From NCBI GenBank assembly GCA_039707655.1, contig CM077665.1, positions 440,447,531-440,511,530 on the forward strand: DNA of 64,000 nt. Reading direction: 5' to 3'. The notes beneath the pieces are model-generated. The model did not search any database and was not told where the DNA came from. It worked only from the letters and a program-made list of their open reading frames with translations. Both the position numbers and the translations under genes were made by a program. This document shows, one piece after another, positions 32,069 to 43,193 of the stretch. Positions within the stretch are counted from its first letter, which is position 1. Each line of letters starts with the position of its first letter. Origin of the DNA: Elymus sibiricus (lineage: Eukaryota > Streptophyta > Magnoliopsida > Poales > Poaceae).

Positions 32069-34827
32069 TTGATCACTATGAAGAATCTGAAAGATGCTAA
32101 GACTAAGATCTACCCCTCAACTACGAGGACAGGTAAGGAACTGCCATCTAGCTCTGCACTTGATTCACCTTCTGTTATGAGTAAACTTGCGACACCACCA
32201 CCTGCCATTGAATCTGATATGTCGCAAGTAATTGATGATGCTACTTATGCTATGCATGATGCTTATGATGATGCTTTGCTTGATACTACTGTGCCACTGG
32301 GTGAATTTCTTGATGAACAAATTGCTAGAGTGAATGCTGAAATTGATGATATCTCTGAATCTAATGAAATTATTGAAACTGAACACTATGATACACCTGT
32401 TAGACCTAGCTCTCCTAGATATGAATTGCCTGATATACCTGAGGGTTATGTTATGGAAGGAGAGGTAGCTAGGGACTTTCTTGCTTGTAAGGATAGAGAT
32501 GATCTTAAGAAATTGCTTTGCAAGTGGAAAGAAAAATCTTTGAATGCTAGAATGCAATATGATCCCAAGTTTGCTACTTCACCTATCTTTGTTACTGATA
32601 AGGATTATGAATTTCCTGTCGATCCTAAGTTAATTACTTTGGTAGAATCTGATCCTTTCCATGGTTATGAATCTGAAACTGTTGTGGCACATCTTACTAA
32701 ATTGAATGATATAGCCACCCTATTCACTCATGAGGAAAAAATTCGTTATTACTATATTCTTAAGTTGTTTCCTTTCTCATTAAAGGGTGATGCTAAGATA
32801 TGGTTTAATTCTCTTGCTCCTGGTTGTGTGCGTAGTCCCCAGGATATGATATATTACTTCTCTGAAAAATATTTTCCTGCCCATAAGAAACAAGCTGCCT
32901 TGCAGAAAATATTTAACTTTGTGCAAATTGAAGAAGAGAGTCTCCCACAAGCTTGGGGAGGCTTCTCCAATTACTTAATGCTTTGCCTGATCATCCTCTC
33001 AAGAAAAATGAAATACTTGATATCTTTTATAATGGACTAACCGATGCTTCTAGGGACCACCTAGATAGTTGTGCTGGTTGTGTTTTCAGGGAACGAACTG
33101 TTGAACAAGCTGAACTACTACTAAATAATATATTGAGCAATGATAATGATTGGACTATTCCCGAACCACCTCCAAAGCCGACTCCAAAGAAAAGAGGTAT
33201 TCTATTTCTCAGTCCTGAAGATATGCAAGAGGCAAAGAAATCTATGAAAGAAAAAGGTATTAAAGCAGAAGATGTTAAGAATCTACCACCTATTGAAGAA
33301 ATACATGGTCTTGATAACCCGACACAGGTAGTAGAGGTAAATTCTCTCCGCAGATTTGATGAAGGTGATATTCCTTATAATAAGTCTGCTAGCCAATGCT
33401 TGGATGAATTTGATAATTTTGTTGTTAAGCAAGAAAATTTCAATGCTTATGTTAGTAGACAATTGAAACATAATGCTTACATGCTTGAACGCTTGGGTGA
33501 TTATATGAGTAGAACTGTTAATGATCTTAAGCTTATTAGTAAACATGCTTCCATGGTAACTACTCAAGTAGAACAAGTACTTAAGGCTCAGAATGATTTG
33601 CTTAATGAGATGATTAGTAAGAACAATGATCATTCCGTTAGAGTTGTAACTAGAGGTGGTAGAATGACTCAGGAACCTTTGTATCCTGAGGGCCATCCTA
33701 AGAGAATTGAGCAAGATTCTCAGAGACCTAATACTGATGCACCTGGTCATTCTAATAAAAGGAAAAAGAATGACGATAGGACCTTGCATGCTGCTAGTGA
33801 ACCTGTTATAGACACACATGAAAACCCAAATGATATTTCTATTTCTGATGCTGAGACACAATCTGGTAATGAACATGAGCCTAGTGATGATACTAATGAT
33901 GATGTTCATGTTGATGCTCAACCTAGTAATGATAATGATGTGGAGATTGAACCTGCTGTTGATCTTGATATCCCACAACCTAAGAACAAAAGATATGATA
34001 AACGAGACTTTGTTGCTAGGAAGCATGGTAGAGAAAGAGAACCATGGGTTCAGAAACCCATGCCCTTTCCTCATAAACCATCTAAGAAAAAGGATGATGA
34101 GGATTTTGAGCGCTTTGTTGAAATGCTTAGACCTGTCTTTTTGCATATGCGCTTGACTGATATTTTGAAAATGTCTCCTCATGCTAAGTATATGAAAGAT
34201 ATTGTGACAAATAAAAGAAAGATACCGGAAGCTGAGATTTCCACCATGCTTGCTAATTATACTTTTAAGGGTGGAATTCCAAAGAAACTAGGAGATCCCG
34301 GAGTACCTACTATACCATGCTCTATTAAAGGAAATTATGTTAAAACTGCTTTATGTGACCTTGGAGCTGGTGTTAGTGTTATGCCTTTCTCTTTATATCA
34401 TAGACTTGATTTGAATAAGTTGACACCTACTGAAATCTCTCTCCAAATGGCTGATAAATCAACTGCTTTACCCATCGGTATTTGCGAGGAAGTGCCTGTT
34501 GTGGTTGCAAACGTTACTATCTTAACGGACTTTGTTATTCTTGATATTCCCGAGGACGATAGTATGTCAATCATCCTTGGTAGACCCTTTTTGAATATTG
34601 CAGGGGCTGTTATTGATTGCAACAAGGGCAATGCCACTTTTCATGTTAATGGTAATGAGCATACGGTACACTTCCCGAAGAAACAAACTCAAGTTCATAG
34701 TATCAACTACATTGAAAAAATTTCAACAATCATTATTGGAGACTTTGAATTCCCTCTCCCTACTGTCAAGAAGAAATATGATATACTTATTGTTGGGGAC
34801 ATGCATATCCCCATTGAGGTAACCTAG
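32069..34827 (+). pseudogene. Gag and aspartic protease of element D, one frameshift
   Basis: The first reading (32069-33040) has an acidic N-terminus and a gag core: KIRYYYILKLFPFSLKGDAK, WFNSLAPG, YFSEKYFPAHKKQAALQKIF. The frame then changes near 32958, consistent with one base lost in a G/A run, and continues from 32958 to 34827 with LLNALPDHPLKKNEILDIFY, a long polar linker, and a retropepsin domain: LCDLGAGVSVMP (active-site Asp, Leu-Gly-Ala where Asp-Ser/Thr-Gly is usual in other proteases) and IILGRPFLNIAGAVID (flap and C-terminal strand). Stop at 34827. Gag would form the particle and the protease would cut it. No zinc knuckle is seen. Apart from the single frameshift the ORF is intact, in line with the young LTRs. 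Confidence 0.85.
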
Positions 34828-35615
34828 TGTTATTCGAAAATTCTCCGGTTCCGTGTCATTCGAAAAAGTTTGTCAATAAGACTTGATCAACCTTATTGAT
34901 GGATTCTTTTTGACGGGCATGAGATGGATGAATTTAGAAAGCCGAACCTTCTGTACCCAACTTTTATTTTCTGTTCTTTAGTTTCAATTCAGTAAAAATG
35001 CCATTATTTCTCTGTTTTCTGATTTATCCGTGCAATAGAAAAATGACCTGAAAATAAAAGTCCTCATAATGCCCTGAAAATTTAGTATGATTTTTTCTGG
35101 AATATTTAAGAATTTTTGGCACTGAGAACATATCAGGGGGCTGCACCAGTGGGCCACAAGCCTGCAGGGCGCGCCCACCCCCCTGGGCGCGCCCCCCTGG
35201 CTTGTGGGTCCCACGTGGGCCCCCCTCACTTATTCCAGCCCCCATCCACTTCGTCTTCCTCCAGAAAAAATCCCACCATTGCTCAAACCCGTGTTCTAGC
35301 TCATCTTGCTGCCATTTTCGATCTCCTTGCTCAAAGCTCCATTTGCAAAACTGTTTTAGGGGATTGCTCATCGGTATGTGACTCCTCCAATGGTCCAATT
35401 AGTTTTTGTTCTAGTGCTTTATATATTGCAAATTTTTGCTGTTGTGGTGACCTTGTTCTTGAGCTTGCATGTCAAATTTGTATGGTCACAAGTAGTTTTG
35501 ATGCATGATATAGCCTCTAGACACTTGTGGGAGTAGTTGCTATGAGTTTTGTTGATTCTTGTTCACTTTTATTTGGAGTCACTAAAAATTTCAGAAATTT
35601 TTCAGAGAAAGAAAA
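34828..35615 (+). promoter_or_regulatory. LTR-like internal promoter and 5' UTR intron before the env-position ORF of D
   Basis: Between the two ORFs the sequence 34985-35240 resembles the U3 of D itself: an AT-rich CCTGAAAATTTA...TTTTTCTGGAAT block, then a GC hairpin CCACAAGCC...GGCTTGTGG (35151-35210), then a pyrimidine-rich leader. A candidate intron starts GTATGTGACT at 35372 and ends TTTTTCAG near 35605, just before AAAGAAAAATG. A clear TATA box is missing at the expected place (CACTTATTCC near 35228). Inference: it drives a separate transcript for the downstream ORF. Confidence 0.5.
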
Positions 35616-36641
35616 ATGTTAACGAGAATATACCAAGGTGGTTCTTCGAGCAAGAAGACCCCGAGACTCGCTATACGCGAGCCCGACTTTGAACCACCGA
35701 GGAAAGCTCAAGTACGGCCTTGTGAATGGCCGTCGGATCTATTCATGATTCATGCCGGATTCAAGGAAGAATTTTTCGCGTACTTACGAAATGCTGGCCT
35801 TGAAGAATTTGTCTCAGACCAATGCAAGCAATATTATCAACTCACTGATTCCTTCGTGCGGAGGTTTGAATTTTCATCTAGGCGTAACACGTATTCCGTT
35901 CTATTTAATCTTTATGATGAATCTTATACTATGGATTTAGAGGACTTTAACCGTGCATGCAAAATTCCACAATGGGGCAGCCATAGTGATCCTCACAAAA
36001 CTGAATATAATGATTTTCTTGCTAGCATCACTATGGGAGAAACTAGAAATATTACACAGGCTACCTTGGGGAGCATTCACTTTCCTGCCATACATTATTT
36101 TGCTCTCTTCATACGTAATTGTATTAACGGTAAACATGACCATAGCCACCTTTGCGTACCTGATCTTAGTATTCTTAAGAGTGCGGTCATGGGTGATAGA
36201 CGATATAATTTGGGAGCTATTGTTGCTAGGAGGCTACATAAAAATGCTAAGGAAGGAGATTTCTTTGGTGGAATTTATGCCACCCGTGTAGCTAACTATC
36301 TTGGGGTACCCATAAGGGGGAACGATATTGAGTTACCACCTGCTTTTCTTGATTATGAGGCTATGGTGCGCTACCAGTTTCTTGAGAGAAACGAACAACC
36401 CCTCCTGTACCGACTAATTTTTGACAAACAGCGTGCTGTCCATATTACCCTTCCTGCTCCTGCCTTCTTTAACTTTCAGGAAAAATGGAGATACTTTATA
36501 ACCAGAGAGGAGGCAAACGAGTACGAGAGAGAGGCGGAAGCCGCTCGTCTCCACGCTGCAGCCGCCCAGGCAGTAGCTGCTGCAGCCCAGTACAACCCCA
36601 ACTATGACTTTGGATATTATCCGGGCCAGCCATGGCCCTAG
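35616..36641 (+). CDS. Env-position ORF of element D, ATHILA ORF-1-like
   Basis: A complete 341-codon ORF starting at AAAAATG. The N-terminus is basic and Ser-rich (MLTRIYQGGSSSKKTPRL), followed by a folded-looking part: HAGFKEEFFAYLRNAGLEEF, QYYQLTDSFVRRFEFSSRRN, TMDLEDFNRACKIPQWGSHS, IHFPAIHYFALFIRNCINGK, and VVARRLHKNA-type basic segments. The C-terminus is an Ala-rich helix (EREAEAARLHAAAAQAV) and a short Tyr/Pro/Gly tail. I recognise the pattern as the protein family found downstream of pol in Athila-like elements. There is no signal peptide or convincing transmembrane helix, so a classical envelope role is unlikely. The open frame over 1 kb in an element lacking pol suggests recent constraint or recent insertion. 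Confidence 0.7.
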   Translation: MLTRIYQGGSSSKKTPRLAIREPDFEPPRKAQVRPCEWPSDLFMIHAGFKEEFFAYLRNAGLEEFVSDQCKQYYQLTDSFVRRFEFSSRRNTYSVLFNLYDESYTMDLEDFNRACKIPQWGSHSDPHKTEYNDFLASITMGETRNITQATLGSIHFPAIHYFALFIRNCINGKHDHSHLCVPDLSILKSAVMGDRRYNLGAIVARRLHKNAKEGDFFGGIYATRVANYLGVPIRGNDIELPPAFLDYEAMVRYQFLERNEQPLLYRLIFDKQRAVHITLPAPAFFNFQEKWRYFITREEANEYEREAEAARLHAAAAQAVAAAAQYNPNYDFGYYPGQPWP

Positions 36642-38674
36642 ACCAACTTAGGCCAAAAGCCTAAGCTTGGGGGAGTACGTATTTCTCACCGACATTACAT
36701 TCATGCTCACACACTCATTCCAGTTGTCGATGTTCATATTTTTTTCATTGTACCATCCATGGTAGTTTATTTCTTCTTATTGCTTTCTTCTTGTGTGTTT
36801 AATTAACCTTGAGAAAATCTAAAAAAAATTAGTTCTAGCTTTATTTTCTAGTTTGTTTAGTTGTAGTATTAAAAGAAAAACCCAAAAAGATTTCTCGTTC
36901 TTCTTTTGCTTGTTGGGAGCTTTCCCGTGTAAATAGTTTTTCTTTTTTCTTTGGGTCGTAAGGAGAAGACCACGATGACATGTTGACTGGCTCTCATATG
37001 CATTATTGTTTATCTACCAGAGAGCCCATATTACCTTGCCTTCTCCTTTGAGTTATTGTTTGCAGATTCCAGCTTAGTCCAATGCACGTGCACTCTTATT
37101 ATTTATCACACCGTTCGGTCGTGCAAGTGAAAGGCAATAATGACGATATATGATGAAGTGACTGAGATGGAGAAAAGCTGGTATGAACTCGACCTATTTT
37201 GTTTTTGTAAATATGATTAGCTCATCGTTCAGGATTCAGCTCATTATGGGTTGAACATGTTTGCAATGACAATTAGAGATTATAGTTACTCATGCCATGC
37301 TTAATTAGCTAAGAGTGAATAATGGTTTGTCTTGAGTGCCAACATGCATATTAAAATGGTTGTGATACAGTATGATAGAATGGTATCCTCCTCTGAATGA
37401 TTCGAGTGGCTTGACTTGGCACATGTTCACGCATGTAGTTGAAACAAAACCAACATAGCCTCCACGATGTTTATGTTCATGGTGATTTATATCCTACTCA
37501 TGCTTGCATTCAATGTTGGTTAATCTCGAAGCATGTTTATGACTGTTGTCGCTCTCTAGTTGGTCGCTCCCCAGTCTTTTGCTAGCCTTCACTTGTACTA
37601 AGCAGGAATACTGCTTGTGCATCCATCTCCATAAACCCAAAGTTGTTCCATATGAGTCCACCATACCTACCTATATGCGGTATTTACCTGCCGTTCCAAG
37701 TAAATTTGCATGTGCCATACTCTAAACCTTCAAATAAATATTCCGTTTTGTATGCCCGAATCGCTCATGTAGCGACTGGGGGCTGTCAGTATCTTCCATG
37801 CTAGGTGGGTTATTCTCACGATATGTGTTGATTCACTATCATTCACGAGAAAGTGGCTGGTATTCGGGATGCCCAATTCCATGCTCAAAATTCAAATCAA
37901 AATAAAATAAAACAAAACTCCCCCAGGATTGTGTTTGTATGGACGGTACCCGTGGATTCGGCCAGCCGTGGAGTGTGATCGATTGGTGGAGGGGGAGTAA
38001 AAATTTTACTATTCTGTTTGGGAACCGCCTATAATGTATCTAGCATGGAAGATATCGAGATCTCTTGGTTGTTATGTTGGCAATGAAAGCATACCTCTCA
38101 AAATTATTAGTCATCCCTGTTTTAAAAGCTCGAGCTCTAGCACCTCTGTAAATCAATGCTTCCCTCTGCAAAGGGCCTATCTATTTTATTTCTTGTTGAG
38201 TCATCCTCCTCTTATAAAGAGCACCAGTTAGAGAGCACCTCCGTCATTTGCATGCTTTGCTATTAATTGATATTGAGTATGAGTATGACTGGATCTCTTT
38301 TACCATGAATTACAATGTCTAGTCAGCCCTTGTTCTTCAGAGGTGCTCTGCATTTATGTTTTGCGGTCTCAGAAAGGGCTAGCGAGATACCATTATGTCA
38401 TATTGTATCATGATTGTTTTGATAAAATTGTTGTCATCCGAGACTTGTTATTATTATTGCTCGCTAGTTGATTATGCCATTGATATGAGTAAATATGAGA
38501 CCTAAATGTTATTGTGAATGGGGTTAGTCTATAATTTTTGCTGAAAACATGAACATCAGTTAGACATATTTACGACAGCAAGATCAAACAGAGTTTGTAA
38601 AAGTTTTTCTTTATCACTTTCAGTTTATCAACTGAATTGCTTGAGGACAAGCAAAGGTTTAAGCTTGGGGGAGT
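36642..38674 (+). other. Non-coding 3' region of element D
   Basis: Two kilobases without an ORF I can support. It starts with AAGCTTGGGGGAGTACG (36662 on), a near copy of the polypurine tract at 38661-38674. The part 37600-38230 is related, in inverse orientation within the window, to 9680-10130 of element C. These shared blocks suggest that C and D use a common 3' region for reverse transcription or packaging. Confidence 0.55.
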
Positions 38675-40074
38675 TGATACGTCTCCAACGTATCTACTTT
38701 TCCAAACTCTTTTGCCCTTGTTTTGGACTCTAATTTGCATGATTTGAATGGAACTAACCCGGACTGACGCTGTTTTCAGCAGAATTGCCTTGGTGTTATT
38801 TTTGTGCAGAAATAAAAGTTCTCGGATTGACCTGAAAATTTACGGAGAATATTTTTGGAATTAATAAAAAAATATTGGCGAAAGAATCAACCGGAGAGGG
38901 GCCACCACCTGGCCACAAGCCAGGGGGCGCGCCCCCCTAGGGCGCACCCCCCTGTCTTGTGGGGCCCTGGTGGCTCTTCCGACCTCGTTTCCACTCCTAT
39001 ATATTCCTATTCGTGGAGAAAAAAATCAGAGAGAAGAGTTCATCGCGTTTTACGATACGGAGCCGCCGCCACCTTCTGTTCTTCCTCGGGAGGGCAGATC
39101 TGGAGCCTGATTTGGGCTCCGGAGAGGGGAAATCGACGCCGTCGTCATCACCAACCATCCTTCATCACCAATTTCATGATGCTCTCCGCCGTTCGTGAGT
39201 AATTCCATCGTAGGCTTGCTGGACGGTGATGGGTTGGATGAGATTTACCATGTAATCGAGTTAGTTTTGTTAGGGTTTGATCCCTAGTATCCACTATGTT
39301 CTGAGATTGATGTTGCTATGACTTTGCTATGCTTAATGCTTGTCACTAGGGCCCGAGTTCCATGATTTCAGATCTGAACCTATTATGTTTTCATGAATAT
39401 ATATGTGTTCTTGATCCTATCTTGCAAGTTGTAGACACCTATTACGAGTTATGATCCGCATCCCCCAGGGTGACAATAACTGGGATTCTTTCTGGTGATT
39501 ACCGTAGTTTGAGGAGTTCATGTATTCACTAAGTGCTAATGCTTTGGTCCGATTCTCTATTAAAAGGAGGCCTTAATATCCCTTAGTTTCCATTAGGACC
39601 CCGCTGCCACGGGAGGGTAGGACAAAACATGTCATGCAAGTTCTTTTTCATAAGCACGTATGACTATATATGGAATACATGCCTACATTACATTGATGAA
39701 TTGGAGCTAGTTCTGTGTCACCCTATGTTATAACCGTTGCATGATGAATGCCATCCGACACAATTATCCATCACTGATCCATTGCCTACGAGCTTTTCCC
39801 ATATTGATCTTTGCTAAGTTACTTTTCCGTTGCTACTGTTACAATCACTACAACACTGCTACTGTCACTTTGCCATCGTTACCATTACTTCCATACTACT
39901 TTGCTACTGAATACTTTGCTGCAGATACTAAGTCTTTCAGGTGTGGTTGAATTGACAACTCAGCTGCTAATACTCGAGAATATTCTTTGGCTCCCCTTGT
40001 GTCGAATCAATAAATTTGGGTTAAATACTCTACCCTCAAAAACTGTTGCGATCCCCTATACTTGTGGGTTATCA
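38675..40074 (+). repeat. 3' LTR of element D
   Basis: 1400 bp, TATA-like element at 38998-39005, complete GC hairpin at 38911-38966 immediately upstream. Confidence 0.9.
38911..38966 (+). repeat. GC-rich hairpin upstream of the TATA box, 3' LTR of D
   Basis: Arms CCACAAGCCAGGGGGCGCGC and GGGCGCACCCCCCTGTCTTG followed by TGG pair over about 22 bp with two mismatches, around a CCCTA loop. Its end is about 32 bp from the TATA-like element. Confidence 0.7.
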
Positions 40075-40079
40075 GAGAC

Positions 40080-43000
40080 CATGCAAAGATGTCCCGATTC
40101 TCACGGAGGAAGTCGACGAGCTCGCCTTCCTATTTGCTGTCGAGGTGGACGCCGATGGTGACGCACTGCTTGGGGTTGGCCGGGTCGAGTGGCACCTGCT
40201 TGGTGTCCTTGGACGGTTGGAACGATGCCTCGTTGGCCGACTGGGACGGAGGAGCCGGCATGGCCGGCCGGTCAGAGGCGTGAGCCACGAGCCGGTCGAG
40301 CTGCCGCCTCTCCTCCGCTATCTCCAGGGCCTCGGCCTGCCCGCTGCTGTCGCGCGCGCACTCGTTCGACTTTTTGTAGTCGCCGTCGACGGTGATGATG
40401 CCGTTGGGGCCCGGCATCTTGAGCTTGAGGTAGGCATAGTGGGGTACTGCCATGAACTTGACAAGGGCCGGCCTGCCCAATAGCGCGTGGTAGGGACTGT
40501 CGAGGTCCACCACCTCGAACCATACCGGCTCGCGGCGGAAGTGGCTCTTGTTGCCGAAGAGGACGTCGAGCTGGATCTTGCCGATGGGGGTGCAGGACTT
40601 TCCCGGCACAATGCCGTGGAAGACCGTCCGGCTCGACCGCAGGTCTTTCTCCCTGAGCCCCAGCTTGAGCAGCATGTCACGGTAGAGGATGTTGATGCTG
40701 CTGCCCCCGTCGACCAGCACCCGCGAGAAGCGGCATGTGAGCCTCTCGGAGGCGATGGTGGGATCGAGGATGACGGCATAGCTGCCGGGGTTTGGCATTA
40801 CGGCCGGGTGGTCTGCCCGACTCCAGGTGACCGGCTTCTCGGACCAGTGCATATACTGGGGGACCGAGGGGACGGTGGCGTTCACCTCGTGCCGGCGCTG
40901 GCGCAAGCTATGCTTGTCGGTTCCCTCGCTGGTGAAGACGACGTAATCCCCGTCCTGGTTGGGGAACTGGTCATGAAGCCGGCCGTTGTTGGCAGCCGGA
41001 GCCGGAGTGGGCAGCTGGGCCAGAGCCGGAGCCGGTGCGCTGGGAGCCAGAGGCGGAGGAACCGGGACGCCCTCGCCTCGGACTAGCCGCTGGGAGAAGC
41101 TGCACTGTCGCAGCGTGTGCGTGGCTGGCTTCGCCCAAGAGTGCATTTTGCACGGGGCGTCGAGCATCTGCTCGAAGGTGAGCTTGGGCTTCCAGGCGTT
41201 CTTGCCATTTCGCTGGCGCTGGCTGGGTGCCTGGGCAGCCGGCTGCTCTTAATCGACAGTGGCGACCTGCCGGCTCCCATAGCGGGGATCCGGCTGGTCG
41301 GTTTTTCGCTTGTTGTTCTGCTGTTGCCGGTTGTCGGCAGCCGCCCGCGGCGCGGCAGGCGGCGGGGTCGGCTTAGCAGTCGTGGTGACCTTGATCCGCA
41401 TCGCGGAGTTGGCCGTGGCGTACTTATCTGCCTTGGCCATTAGATCCGCCAGGGTCGCCGGCTCGGAGCACAGGAGCTTGTGCTTGAGGTGGGTGCCATC
41501 GCGGCAGCCCTCGATGAAGTACTGGATGGCCTACACCTCGTGTACCCCCTCGCAGGAGCTGCGGAGCTCGGTCCAGCGCGTGAGGTAGTCACGGAGGGAC
41601 TCCTCCGGCCCCTGGACGCACATGGCCAGCTCGCGGGGCCGGCCGGGCCGCTTGTAGGTGCTGGTGAAGTTGCGGACGAACGCCTCCTCAAAGTATGTCC
41701 AGGTGATGATGCTGCCGGCGGACAGGCTGTTGAGCCAGGTCCGAGCCGAACCGATCAACATGAGGGGGACGTAGCGCACGGCTACGCGCTTGTTCCCCCT
41801 GGCTATGCCGACTGCGGTGGTGTTGTCGACTAACCAGTCTTCCGGCTTGGCGGTGCCGTTGTACTTCGGGGTGTCGCGAGGGAGTGTGAAGCCGGTTGGG
41901 AACGGCTCGTTGCGGATCCGTGGGCCGAAGCACACCGGACCGATCGGACCCTCCTCCTCCAGGAGGGCGGATTGCGCCAGTCGGTCGATGCGGGTCCGGG
42001 CGTCGTTCTCACTCCGCGGGACGCGCGGGCCGAGCCGAGCGGCGAGCTCGGGACGGACAGCCGGGGCAGGCGAGCGTGCGCGCTCCCGCCGCGGGGGCGG
42101 GGTATGGTTCCGGCTGCGCTGGCTGCCGCCAGCCGGAGCGTCGTTGCGCCGGCTGTTGACGGCCGACGGCTCGTCTCCGTGTCGGGAGCGTCCGTTATGG
42201 GACCCAGCGCCCCGCCGGCTGGAGCCGCGGGGGGAAGAGGCTTGGTGGACCAGCCGGTGCTGGCCAGCAGTTGGCGGGGCGTCCCCCTCGGGGACGGGAA
42301 TTTCGGAGCCGGCGTTGGCGTCATCGAGTCGGGCCTGCTGGGCGTTGGCGGTGGTGATGAGGTCTTGGATGTGCCGCTCCTGCTGCTCTCTCTCCTCGCC
42401 CACCAGGTCGGCGAGGTCGGCATAGGCCACCTGGGCGGCCCTCAGGTTGGCAGCCGGCGTGTCGTAGGTGGGGAGCCTGCCACCGAGGATTTCCGTGACC
42501 ACACGGCCGCGGTTGCGGACGTCACCGCGCCGGCTGGGCTCGTTGCTGGCGGGGGTGAGGCCATAGGCGGAGTTGTACTCGCGCTGCGCAGACTCCATCC
42601 GGCGCTTGGTGGTGGCGAGCGTGGTCGCCTCTGTGATAAGCAGCCGGCGAGCAGCCTCCAGCTCGGCCGTAGCCGTGGCTGGGTTCGTTGTAGGCGCGAC
42701 GGGGGTGCTGAGGCCCCGAAGCACGGAGCCGAGGGGGTCAGAGGTGCTGGTGCAGGTGGCCGCAGCGGCCGCCTCCGCCTCCGCCCTTACGCGGCCGGAG
42801 GTCATGGAGGAGCCGGTGGCCATTACCCCCGCGCGGACGCAGGAGTCATCAGCATAGCCCGGGGCGAGTGCGCCCACGAATGAGGGCGGGTCGAGGCAGT
42901 CGAGCACCTTGCTAGGGTACTCATCGGCGGCTGGTTCGCCGGCAAGGCCCAGCCTATCGAAGCGCTCGGTGAGGATGGCGACGTCGGAGAGAGGGTCGCC

Positions 43001-43168
43001 GCTGCGCCCCTCGTCGGAGAGGTCGGTAGCGATGCCCGCAGGGCCGGTGGGAACGGGGTCCCGCCCCGCGAGAGCAAGACCCACGAGCGTGCAGTTCCGC
43101 CCGAACGAGGGGCGGTTGGGGGAGGTGGTGAAGGGTCCCGCCCGTAGCGTGACTCCGGCCGGCGCCAT
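40080..43168 (-). pseudogene. Gag and protease of element B, three in-frame stops
   Basis: One minus-strand frame runs from ATG 43168-43166 to the D insertion at 40080. It has three stops: TAG 41533-41531, TAA 41251-41249, TAG 40132-40130. Order: a long Ala/Pro-rich N-terminus, a helix ADLADLVGEEREQQERHIQD, Arg-rich linker, gag core (YNGTAKPEDWLVDNTTAVGI, LIGSARTWLNSLSAGSIITW, RELAMCVQGPEESLRDYLTR), a CX...C-poor basic linker, and an aspartic protease with VLVDGGSSINILYRDML (active-site Asp) and YHALLGRPALVKFMAV. It ends with FLRENRDIFAW just before the D junction, the start of the RT region. All three stops could come from C-to-T or similar point changes at CAG/CAA/GAA-type codons, as expected for an old methylated copy. 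Confidence 0.85.
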
Positions 43169-43173
43169 GGACG

Positions 43174-43192
43174 GCCCCACGGTGGGCGCCAA
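43174..43192 (-). other. Primer-binding site of element B
   Basis: On the minus strand TTGGCGCCCACCGTGGGGC begins one base after the 5' LTR. This class of site is common in Tat/Athila-type gypsy elements. Confidence 0.82.
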
Positions 43193-43193
43193 C

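Larger units (their letters stand above)
30633..40074 (+). mobile_element. LTR retrotransposon D, Athila-like gypsy with gag-protease and an env-position ORF, plus strand
   Basis: LTRs 30633-31999 and 38675-40074 (TGATACGTC...GGGTTATCA), perfect gagac duplication (30628-30632, 40075-40079), primer site TGGCGCCGTTGCCGGGGA at 32011-32028 and polypurine tract AAGCTTGGGGGAGT at 38661-38674. It encodes gag and aspartic protease (32069-34827) and a 341-residue ORF (35616-36641) behind its own promoter-like region. Reverse transcriptase, RNase H and integrase are absent, so it is a deletion derivative or a natural partner-dependent form. It interrupts the gag/protease-RT part of B. Confidence 0.88.

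Noticed and set aside
33283..34182. A 299-codon minus-strand ORF rich in Ile and Ser
   Set aside because: Shadow of the D gag-protease linker; low complexity and no matching element on that strand.
35616..36641. True viral envelope glycoprotein in element D
   Set aside because: There is no signal peptide, transmembrane helix or Cys pattern; only the position after pol is env-like.
41972..42883. A 303-codon plus-strand ORF
   Set aside because: It lies opposite the gag frame of B, with composition dictated by that frame; no recognisable domain or start context.
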